A stretch of DNA of 64,000 nucleotides from Bedellia somnulentella (taxonomy: Eukaryota; Arthropoda; Insecta; Lepidoptera; Bedelliidae): the NCBI GenBank assembly GCA_963576735.1, contig OY755197.1, positions 9,312,501 through 9,376,500 on the forward strand, read 5' to 3'. The position numbers and the translations under genes were made by a program. The notes beneath the pieces are model-generated. The model was not told where the DNA came from, made no database searches, and saw only the letters and a program-made list of their open reading frames with translations. Positions 35,301 to 47,300 of this stretch are shown here, piece after piece; position 1 is the stretch's first letter, and every line of letters begins with the position of its first letter.

Positions 35301-38300
35301 GTCTTCTAAAATAAGTAATTTTGATGCAACTGTCACGTGACTGAAAACGACCGTGATTGGCTGTTTCTATAATGACGTAGATTGCATATAAACTGTCTGT
35401 GTATCGCTTCGCTCATTGGTGTTTAATGCGGAATTGACGTCATTTGTGCTACAGCCGCCTTAAAGTCGCGTTTTCGCGGCACATTTGAATATTGCATTTT
35501 CTTTTTCGAATTTTTAATAAAATAGCTAAAATGAAGACAGTAAAATATTTTTTTAGGGCTCCTTATAAACAAATTAGCACCGTAAGATAGTTTTCAAAGC
35601 TTAGTCAAATAGCCTATTCCCTAGCTCTGGCTACCCCATTAAGGGATTTATAGCCGTGAGTATATGTATGTATGTATGTAGAATAGATATAATGTTTTTA
35701 CAAAAGTACAGAACATTGAAATTGAGTACACAGGTTGTTGAGTGGAAGAGAGGATTGGAGCAGTGGCTGACCTGATGGTATTAATTATTGTAAGTACGGT
35801 AAAGGCTATGTAGTGCTATGGGTGTCGTAAGAAGCGACTTCGTGTTTTGGAGCTTCGTGATAGTTGGGTGAAGATATCACCAACCATCCTTTATTTTCAA
35901 ATGATTTGCACAAACAAACTTCCAAAAATAGCATAGGTAATTATGAATCTGAAACACTCGTTATCCGTTTTAGGAGTTTTAGTCGTATATTGTAGTAGTA
36001 TTAGTATAGAGTATAGGTAAAAGAGAACAGTAAAGTGGTGTTTTTAAAGCAATGGGTATGTTGATATTAGTTCAGTCAGACGTCCGAAGTTTGAAGGAAT
36101 AAGGGAATGATTGAAAAGATTTTTTAATGGATACAAAGGCGTGAAAGTCTCTTACTATTGCAATTACAACTTTTGGCTGGAGCATGCATGCATCTGAAAA
36201 TTGGTCTGTGTGACGTGTTTGAACACACAAACACATGAGGTTTTCATGAACAAAAACATTAAAAATTCTGTGTGACGTGTGTTGAAAATATCATCACCCC
36301 GATTTCGACTCTTTATGACAATGTCTTGCAAAGTGACTGAGGAACCTGAGGCATTTACATACAGTAAGCCTTTATATCGACACACATTTCCAGAATAATA
36401 ATAGGATTAATAACCGTGGATCTGGGTCTATGTGAATTAAGAGACTAAAATTTATATCGTTTATTTAGATTCAGGACAAATTAAAAAGTAGTAAAGTGAA
36501 GGTGTTTTATTTAAAAAGTATATATGATAGTATTTGATTTAACCTTATTAATAAGTTTTAATTTGTTTCTAATTCGAGTATCATCCTCATCATCTGCCAA
36601 TAGACCAAAACTGCTGCATATAGGCTTCCCCTAGATATGCCAAGAACTACCGTTCATCTGCATCTAACCGGCTTTCCGCGACCTTCGTCTTGTGGCTAGT
36701 TTACCGTATGGAAGGTCTATCTACACTAGGACGATGTATAATGTATATTTTTTTCTTAAAGAAATCTATTTCCTAGTAAAACAACGAAGATCTCACAACT
36801 ATCTTCACATAATGCCAATTATCCACAATAGTTGCGACTGATAAATATCGATAGTAAGCATGGCGACCTCGACCGCTAGACTGCACTTGGTTGTGCATCT
36901 TGATTGTAATTAACCTGGATTTGTGGTTTGATAGCTGTGTATTGTCTGCTTAGATAGCTGTGTAGTGTCGGCTTAGAACAGCACTACCCCCTTTCTTCTG
37001 GTGGGTGAACGTAGCTAGCTCTGGCTACCCCTTCAAGGGATTTATAGCCGTGAGTATGTACACCGCAGAATCGTACATTTTGCTTACTCGGCATAAACAA
37101 ATTTTCCAGTTCAGCATGTAGCTAGAAATGTAGTTCTGGTTTGGAATAGCATTACCACGTCGTTTCAAGTGTGTCGTACCAGGTGTATATGGGTACAGGG
37201 GTTTTAAATTAGTTATGTAGCTGAAAACTATTTATGCTTTGCTCTCTTATACCATAAAAATTAGTTCATAACATACATACATACTTATACTCACGGCTAT
37301 AAATCCCTAGAAGGGGTAGCCAGAGCTAAGGAATCAGAAATTCCTCAGCCACTTTTGGAAGTTGTGTGGGGAAAAGATGGTGAAATAAAGGTTGTTGGTG
37401 ATGGGTCTCCAACCGCATCGCCCAAAAATCCCTCAAAAGCCACAAAACCGTTAGTCGCCTCTTACGTACACCCACCGGAAGAAATGGGGTAGTGCTATTC
37501 TAAGCCGACACTACACAGCAAATGCATGTATGTATAGTTCATAACATACAAAATCGAAAATTTTACTTTGCAGCTTCCTTTGGCTTTAGCCAAATAATAA
37601 TTATAATAAACAACTGTAGTAATTTCTTAATTTGATGACAGACTTTAAAAATAAATAATGAAGTCGATATGTGTGTTTGTATGTCCAATACATGGTATGG
37701 TAATTTATTTATTTTTATTTTCTTCGGAAGATTAACAGACTAATACAAACAATATGAATCTCAGTAAGAATACACAATGCCGTTTACAAATCTATGATCT
37801 AATCTATAATATATAATCATAAAGAAGAATATATGTAATTTTGGTTTTACTCATTCTATGTACTTTGTGAGAATAATAAAAAACTTCTCTGTGTGATCTA
37901 TAACTATGTGAAATTATGAACTCTTCTGTTTGCGTTATATTCGTAAAAAGGGGTCCAAGATTTATGCTTACATACTCACGGCTATAAATCCCTAGAAGGG
38001 GTAGCCAGAGCTAAGGAATTCAAATTTCCTCAGCCACGTTTGGAAAGTTGAGCGGGGAAAAGATGGTAAAATAATGGTTGTTGGTGATGGGTCTCCAACC
38101 GCATCGCCCAAAAATCCCTTAAAAGCCCCGATACCGTTAGTCGCCCCTTACGTACACCCACCGGAAAAAATGGAGTATTGCTATTCTAAGCCGACACAAC
38201 ACAGCTTTATGCTTCCCATATGAATATATAGTTTTCTAAGCCCTGGCTTCTCTTTTCTGTATTCAAGTTGTGAGTATTAGTAATTATTGCGCGTCATTGA

Positions 38301-41300
38301 AGGTTATGTATAGAATTCATGGGTATCTCATTTATTTTCTGTCTCGTACTAAGAGAAACCATTTATTTCCTAGATAGTTTTGAAGTTTTCATCGCTTTCC
38401 TAAGATGTTAATGAATGATTATACTCATCTATGACGAATTACTGAGCAATTTACGATGTTGAATCAATAAAATGCTAGTAAATAAATTGTCTATCTATAT
38501 AGTAACATTGAAAGATAAAGATAAGCGAGTATGTCTGTTACTTAAAACATTTTGACTGTTGTAAATCTTGGTTAATCCTATTTAATCTATATTTTTTCTT
38601 ATCTTAATATCAGCGTACGTTTGTCTTACATTTAGTTGATTTACATAGAAAATTTAAGTTGTCAAACCAATGGTTTTTACTTTTCCTGTGTCTTATCATC
38701 ATTATCGCAAGAGGCGTTTACTGTTGTTTGCGGACCTCAGGAGACCTTATATAGTCAACCTTAATGATAAGACCACTTTATACTGACACAAGAACATACA
38801 AACATATATATACTCACGGCTTGAAATCCCTAAAAGGGGTAGCCAGAGCTAAGGAATGAAAAAAAAACCTCAGCCAATTTTGAAAAGTTGAGTGGGGAAA
38901 TGATAGTAAAATAAAGGCTGTTGGTGATGGGTCTCCAACCGCATCGCCCAAAAATCCCTTAGAAGCCCCAATAACGTTATAGCACAAGAACATAATATCT
39001 ATAAAATGTATTTATGTAGAGGTAATAATGTTACATGAAGATTTTTGATGACGATGCCAATCCGAACTAAGCCATACAGGGAATGCTTGAGCCCCTCGGC
39101 CTCGGTGTGGGGACATTTATGGTGGACGGAGAAGACTTCTTTTTACCTAATATCAAATCCATCGTTCAATTCAACTTAGTAAATACTTGTCAAGCTGAGT
39201 TGCTCTTTGTCAGGTACTAATACTTCGGACCTGAACCTTACGTAACATTATTGCACTCTCTTACATTTTGTTGCCTATGCCTCAAAGCTTTGCTTGGACA
39301 GATTATTTACATTTAGGGCTAGGACAATGTAAAAGTCAGCATGGGTTTTCCAATTGATTTCCCCCCTATTCCAAAAACATTATTTTTCAAAATATTCCAT
39401 AATTACAATTAGTTGGTATTGTTCCAGTCCGCCTACATTCAAGACGCTGACGCCGACGTCGCGCACGCAGCTCAAACAGCAGTTGATGAGAGAGCATGCG
39501 CAGGAGCAGTTGAGGAGAGAATCTTTACAGGTATAGTTATCTGCTATATTATTAGGATATATTATTATTTTAATAAATAAATTTTATTTATAGTTATTTG
39601 GATTTTTTGGTAACCTATATTCTCACCGATATGCTGTCCCATTTTATGTAGGTGTCATACAAGGCCTTTACATAAAAAAAAGTACATAAAATGTTACACA
39701 AATAAATAATAAATAAAATACATACATACCTTTTTTCACGGCTATAATTCCAAAATAGGGTAGCTTCTGAATAAAAATTCTTCAGCAACTTTTGGAAGTA
39801 ATGTAAGGAAAAATTTGTGTAATCAAGATTATCGATGATGGGTTTCCATCCGCATCACAGAATTCCTCTTTCAACTCTTTAAAAGCCCCAATACCCTGAA
39901 TACCCTTTATGTTATTTGCTAAGCTTGTTTCTTACCCACGCGTCATGCAATGACCATGGTAATGTCCGAAGAGGACAACCATGGAGGAAACATTAAGAAC
40001 AATTAGAGTTTGCTTGAAAAGGCTTGATCTTCGATGTGACGAGTGCGACACGAATATATTTTACAAACAGATAGAAACTGTTTAGTGTCGGCTTAGAATA
40101 GCACTTCCCCGTTTCTTACCGAGGGTTTACGTAAGAGGCGACTAAGGGTATTGGGGCTTTTAAATAGATTTTTGGGTGATACGGTTGGAGACCCATTACC
40201 AACAAGTGGCTGAGGAGTTTCAGCTCTAAAGCTCTGGCTACCCCTTTTTAGCATTTATGACCGTGAGTCTATGTATGTACATCTATTGCATCCCACGACT
40301 ACTATTCATCAAAGTTTTGGTGCAAACCGCTACCGATCATTACATGTCAATGCAAAATCAATATAATTATTAATTCCATACAGTATTACGTCCTCTGACA
40401 TGTCTCCGTATTGCTCGTAATACAATTGTATAAAACGTCTTACGCAATGTATCGTCCAGCTATTTGGCTTGTAATTGTCATCATTGAGTACGGGATCGAT
40501 GAATTGACTTGACCGTCTGTCTGTTTGTATGTTGATTTTGTGTGTTAATGTATGAGTTTTTAGCTCGTAAGAATATGTAATAGTTTACAGGTCTGGTTTT
40601 TTAAAATATAACTTTTAAGCTTTACTAATCAAACTTAAACTGAATGTAAATTATTTTCGATAGCTAAGCTGACTCTCTTAGACTCTTGTAGTTTATTTAT
40701 TTACTTTTTGGTTAACTTACAACTGCATCACATAAATATAAGTTTTGTTTAAGTATGTCCTTAAATTAAATAATTTACAAATATATCATCTTTTTAGGCT
40801 CTTAGGAAGGAATATTGTTAAATATTTTTGAAAAACAACGTTAACATTAATGCCCGACGCAACTAAAAGTAACTGAATGTAAATTATTTTCGATAGCTAA
40901 GCTGACTCTCTTAGACTCTTGTAGTTTATTTATTTACTTTTTGGTTAACTTACAACTGCATCACATAAATATAATTTTTGTTTAAGTATGTCCTTAAATT
41001 AAATAATTTACAAATATATCATCTTTTTAGGCTCTTAGGAAGGAATATTGTTAAATATTTTTGAAAAACAACGTTAACATTAATGCCCGACGCAACTAAA
41101 AGTAACTGAATGTAAATTATTTTCGATAGCTAAGCTGACTCTCTTAGACTCTTGTAGTTTATTTATTTACTTTTTGGTTAACTTACAACTGCATCACATA
41201 AATATAATTTTTGTTTAAGTATGTCCTTAAATTAAATAATTTACAAATATATCATCTCTTTAGGCTCTTAGGAAGGAATATTGTTAAGTATTTTTGAAAA

Positions 41301-44300
41301 TCAACGTCAACATTAATGCCCGACGCAACTAAAAGTAACCGCATTAGTACAAGTGAATAGTCGTATGACAAAGGGTTACCTTCAGAAACACTAATTAATC
41401 AGTCACATTTAAAACTGAAGAGCTAATAATTTAAAATTTACGGATGTTTGCTGATAGGTCTCCACATTGCCTGACAAGCACCGACAAGCCCCCTACCCTA
41501 AGACTCTGTTTACATCACCTGCGAAAAGAAAGTTATTTATACACATACACATATACTCAAGGCTATAATTCCCTAGAAGGGGTAGCCAGAGCCAAGGAAT
41601 TATAAATTCCTCAGCCACTTTTGGAAGTTGAGTGGGGAAAAGGCGGTAAAATAAAGGTTTTTGGTGATGGGTCTCCAACCGCGTCGCCCAAAAATCCAAT
41701 AAAAAGCCCCAATACCCTTAGTCGCCTCTTACGACACCCGTGGGTAGAAAGGGGTAGCGACATTCTAAGCCGGCACTACACGGCAATTACAAAGTTATTT
41801 ATAGATCGATAAAGAACCATCTTTGTGGCTATTATTTACCTATTTTACTGTCTTTAGACAGTAAAAGATCGATTTCAACTAACTTAACATAAACGTTCAC
41901 ACCGTTTATCCCCGTAGGGGTTGGCAGAGGTACCAATACTTCTTAACAACAAGTGACACCGCCACCTAGTGTCTAAAGTAGGTACCCACGTGTTGCTTAG
42001 ACAGTGTACTCACGTGATAGGGGGCAGACCTATCGCCGTTTTAATCGAATACACTGTCACATGGCTAAGTACAACTCGGCCATGTGGGTTTCCTCACGAT
42101 GTTTTCCTTCACCGTTAACAACCATGATAAATTAACCACACATATGACTTTAGAAAAGACAAATTGATGTAGGGCCGACCCGGGATTTTAACTCACGCCG
42201 GTCTGTTTACCGGCGGGTGTTCTACCCATTGGACTATCATGTCGATTTCAACCATTAATAAGTATATTTCCGATATTCCAGGCTCAGCAGTCAAGTCAAC
42301 TCAAAGAAGATGAAGAGAAGAAGACAGTCCCGGCTGACGTACCTCGAGTGGTTCCCCATGTGGAGCTACCCCCGCAAGTATTACAGGTCGGTACATAAAC
42401 TGGGAAAATCTTCTATACTTATAATAAATCTGTAGAGAGGTCAATTCTGTACATGAAATATATTTTGAAAATAACTATCAGGTGGTGATTAGGGATCGAT
42501 ACTGATGCCAAAAATGCAATCAGTAAAATTTTTGTCTGTCTGTCTGTCTGTCTGTCGGTTTGTATGTTCCTTATGGAAACAAAAACTACTCGACGGATTC
42601 TAACGAAACTTGGTACAATTATTCTTCATACTCCTGCGCAGGTTTTTGTATACTTTCCAGCAGATTAGTAAAGGGGAATTTTGGGAAATTTTGGAAAAAC
42701 GGGAGAAGTTACTACATTTTTTAAGCTTCCGTCGCGTGTGCAGCCTTAATGGTTAAACTTACATAGAAATTATGTATGACGGAAATATTCTTCATAAAAT
42801 TATCTAAAAAAAAAACCTCAACAGTTTATGTCTATCTTTTACGGTTGACTCACAATAACACGTGTAATTCCTGATAGCTTAGCAGTTCGGAACATTCTGA
42901 TTATATTTGTTTACTCTTACGTTTGTAAACCTCTCAATCATCCCTAATTTAAAAAAGGTAACATTATTACCTATTCAATAAAAAAAGAATCATAGAAATC
43001 GGTAGAGAAACACCGAAATTATACATAAAATAAGCCATCGCGCCCGTGACCAAAACCGAATCGTTACTAATTTACATATAACATACTAGATGGCGCCAGT
43101 AGTTGCATCCTACAACACGTAACGATTTATTTTTTAGATTGTTATAAATACTTCATAGCGTTTTATTCCAAAATTTGCTATTAAACGGAAATACTGAACC
43201 GTTCATTAAAGCGCATTAAAATCACCAAACTCTGTTTAGCGAGTGCTATATATTTAATAAATTGAAAACATTGCGCTGAATTTCACAATGCTTGAGCAGT
43301 GACTAAAGAAAGAAACCTCAGATATTTAAAAAACAACGCTACCCGTGCGAAGCTGGAACGATCCACTAGTATTTAATATACCTTACGTGTTGGCATAATT
43401 TATTTGTCGGGCGGATAAGGGAGTTTTGTTCTGTGATAATATACGCAGCCACTCTCAAGCTTAAACGTCCCTATTCCCAAAGAGGTGCCCGAGGTACTAT
43501 TACTTCTGTATATTTTGTTGCATTACGGTTTTTGAGATTATTCTCATGACGATTACTTCTATAGTTGACAGTTACAGTTTCATTTAAATAAATGTTTATT
43601 TATTTATTTATTTTTATTTATTTATTTAACTTAAAAACATAATCTTAACAGGTAAAACCTAATGCGATTACATTTTACTTACCAACTAATTATACTATTT
43701 ACAAATAATAATAACAATGAGTTGATATCTAAAAATAACAAACTATACATTTTTAAAATAACATAAATATCTGTGTGATGCATTAGTGAAGTCTCCCAGT
43801 CTGCACGAGAATATATCCACTTCCTCGGCGATTTGATTGAGAGCTACCAGCGCTCTAGTAAGTGAGCTCTCACTCTGCAGGTTAGTACGAGCCCGCGGTA
43901 AGGCTAACAATCTACCGGGCCGTCGTCTCAGCATGTTATTGGGAAGAGATATTTGTAATACATTCAATAGTGTTGGGTTGTGAGTGATACACCTCAGAAC
44001 AAAAAGTAAATATTGTAACAATGTATAATCCCTTCTTACGGCTAATGAATTGTACCCCACCATACCAAGCACAAACAATGTGGGATACATTAGTGGGTAA
44101 TAGGGATATACACCATACACTTTCCAGTATAAAAATCTTGTGAATTTATTCTGTACTAGTGGATCGTCCCAGCTTCGCACGGGTAGCGTTGTTTTTTTAA
44201 ATATCTGAGGTTTCTTTCTTCAGTCCCTGCTTAAGCATTGTGAAATTCAGCGCAATGTTTTCAATTTATTTAATTTATACGAGTAGCACTCCCTAAACAG

Positions 44301-47300
44301 TGTAGTTTGGTGATTTTGAATGCGCTTTAATGAACGGTTCAGTATTTCCATTAAATAGCAAATTTTGGAATAAAACGCTATGAAGTATTTATAACAATCT
44401 GAAAAATAAATCATTACGTGATGTAGGATGCAACTACTGGCGCCATCTAGTATGCTATATATAAATTAGTAAAGATTTGGTTTTGGTCACGGGCGCGCTG
44501 GCTTATTTTATGTATAATTTCGGTGTTTGTCTACCGATTTCTATGATTCTTTTTTTATTGAATAGGTAATAATGTTACCTTTTGTAAATTAGGGATGAGT
44601 GAGAGGTTTACAAACGTAAGAGTAAACAAATCTAATCAGAATGTTCCGAACTGCTAAGCTATCAGGAATTACACGTGTTATTGTGAGTCAACCGTAAAAG
44701 ATAGACATAAACTGTTAAAGATTTTTTTTAGATAATTTTATGAAGAATTTTTCCGTCATACATGATTTCTATGTAAGTTAAACCATTAAGGCTGCACACG
44801 CGACGGAAGCTTAAAAAATGGAGTAACTTCTCCCGTTTTCCCAAAATTTCCCAAAATTCCCCTTTACTACTCTGCTGGAAAGTATACAAAAACCTGCGCA
44901 GGAGTATGAAGAATAATTGTACCAAGTTTCGTTAGAATCCGTCGAGTAGTTTTTGTTTCCATAAGGAACATACAAACCGACAGACAGACAGACAGACATA
45001 CAAAAATTTTACTGATTGCATTTTTGGCATCAGTATCGATCCCTAATCATCACCTGATAGTTATTTTGAAAATATATTTAATGTACAGAATTGACCTCTC
45101 TACAGATTTATTATAAGTATAGATTTTCTCCACCATGAGGCAATATTTTGCTTCATGTGGAGACCAGACAACTGCGTTGTATTCTAGTTTACTACGGACT
45201 AAAGTGTTGTACAATGCCTTAATAGCTTTTAAGTTGACAAATCCTTTTGACGTGCGAAGCACAAACCCAAGAATTCTAAAAGACTTTTTACATTATATCC
45301 ACAACGTGATTCCGAAAATGCAGATCTGACGTAATTTTAACTCCTAAAGGGCCAGTTTTTTGATCCGTGGTTAACTCAACAATTTGTTAAATATCGTAAC
45401 TATTAGTTAAATGTCAGCAAAATACATTTTTTGACCCGTGGTTAGAGTAACTAATGGTCAAATATCGAACCATTAGTTAAAAAAGTTAACTACTCAAGAT
45501 TGGAGGGTTAAACAAGATGGCCGCTGGTTATTTGTATAATAGCAGCTGTTTGTCAGACATTTGAGATGAATTTGAACATAGTTACAGATCCACAAACTTT
45601 TCTTGGCCGGTAAAGGCGTCGCTGTCATCGATATTAGTATTGCCAGTAAATAAAGTAACCATTATAAGAGGAATAATTTTAAATCATACAGACTAATTTT
45701 ATATACGTAGGTCACCCTATAAGTTTTATTTAGTTGAGAGTTAACAGACAATGACAGGCTGAAATTTCAAAACGGCGACAGTAGTACCAGTAGTGGCCGT
45801 CGGCCAAGAAAAGTTTGTGGATCTGTAGATACTTTGATGTCGAAAGTTCGTCAGAAGAAGAAGACAATGATATTATATTACAATGTGTGTTGATGAGAAG
45901 GTTAAAAATATTTAGGCCACGCCATCCGCCGTTAGAAACCTGGGATGATGTAGATTTTTGTCATCGTTACCGCCTATCGAAGGAAGCAGTACTCTGCATT
46001 GTTACTGAAATTGGGAATGATCCTAAAACGCACACTCTCAGTTACATACATACATACATATACTCACGGCTATAAATCCCTTGATTTATCATCTTGCATT
46101 TCAGATACTTTGTATAGGCTATCTTATACATCACTGGTCATTGTTCATTGCACAGGCAACAAATTGACCAATTGTTAAGTTTGACTATAGTTAAAAAAGA
46201 TATCAAAAATGGATTTACGATTTAACTACTGGTTAGTCATTTAACTATAGTCAATGTAACAAATGGTTATATTTTTAACTCCGGATCAAAAAACTGGCCC
46301 TAAGTCCCGCACCTCTTGTACCCGCGGTAGCACCGTGCCGTCAATGAAATACTCAGTATGGTAGGGATTACGCTGGCGGGTAAAAGTGATTATTTCGCAT
46401 TTACTTATATTTAACTGTAGTTTATTTATTTTACTCCAATCGACTACTCTGTTTAAGTCATTTTGCAAACGAACGCAAGCTTGCATGTTGAGCTGTGCTT
46501 GCAAATAAGCTAAATTTGATTTGACTTCCGTTATAGGTGCGGACAGTTCTGGAGAACCCCACCAGGTATCACGTGATACAGAAACAGAAGAACCAGGTCC
46601 GGCAGTACCTCAGCGAGTCCTTTCAGCCGCAAGCACAGGTCAGTTAACACAATTATAAATTAAATTATTACTACATATGCTTAGTATATTCCGTATTTAA
46701 ACAATCTATTAAAAATTTTAATTATGTTTACATGAAAATAATTAAGGTTTTGAAGGTTTAAAGAGTAGGTAGTGAGTGTAGGGATTTATAGTTGTATCTC
46801 TTTTGTAGCTTTGTTTTTCATACAAGGGTATGAAAAAAACAGTATTTTATATATTCAACGATTTTAAAATTTTAAACTTTGTGTTCATGCATCGCCGGGA
46901 CCCCTCAAAAATAACTTTTCTTATTATATACATATACTCACATCATAAGTTCTCATTGGGGCAGGCAGAAACTACAATATATCGCCACTTTGTACGATCC
47001 ATGCAAATCTCTCCTGCTTCTGTCACATTCATCATTCTTCTCATATAAACTCTTTTATTCTTTTCACTACGGACTTTGGCCTTCAATTTTCAATTAGGTT
47101 TTCAAACTTCTCACGCGGCCGCCCTCTACTAACATCATCTCTCATAAGTACTCATAACCTATATACATAAACTTTTAATTACCTTTATTACATATTAATT
47201 CAGAGTACCCACGCAAAACGTGGGTACTCTGAACACCAGGTGACAAAGTCACGTGATGTTCAGTAGTATTAGTACCTCTGCCAACCCTTTCGGGGATATT

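Larger units (their letters stand above)
35008..35680 (+). mobile_element. SINE-A split by a MITE
   Basis: Head GCTGTGTAGTGTCGGCTTAG to GAGGAATTTCTAATA; resumes TTCCCTAGCTCTGGCTACCC and ends TATGTATGTATG. Confidence 0.85.
45350..46302 (+). mobile_element. PIF/Harbinger DNA transposon, partial
   Basis: The termini are inverted: GGGCCAGTTTTTTGATCCG at the left and its complement at the right. TAA flanks both sides, the Harbinger target. Removing the element and one TAA restores the LINE frame VRDLGVKIT. The interior contains the start of a Harbinger transposase and a SINE-A fragment; the rest of the transposase is missing. Confidence 0.8.
43590..46515 (-). mobile_element. Jockey-like non-LTR retrotransposon, 5'-truncated, interrupted twice
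   Basis: Read on the minus strand: 46515-46303 encodes the RT segment [19 protein letters not shown] and VQEVRDLG. A Harbinger element intervenes. 45349-45124 continues [13 protein letters not shown] and later [15 protein letters not shown]; here the frame is damaged. A Helitron intervenes. 44155-43743 continues [14 protein letters not shown] to a stop after [19 protein letters not shown] tail lies at 43589-43625. Family placement is by the general look of the RT C-terminus. Confidence 0.8.

Noticed and set aside
36164..36385. A 73-codon minus-strand frame with Cys and His
   Set aside because: No conserved spacing, no splice context, and it lies in decayed repeat DNA.
42415..45123. The large inverted repeat as a single foldback transposon
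   Set aside because: The two arms have separate Helitron ends and the sequence between them is the 3' end of a LINE that continues beyond the right arm, so they are two independent insertions.
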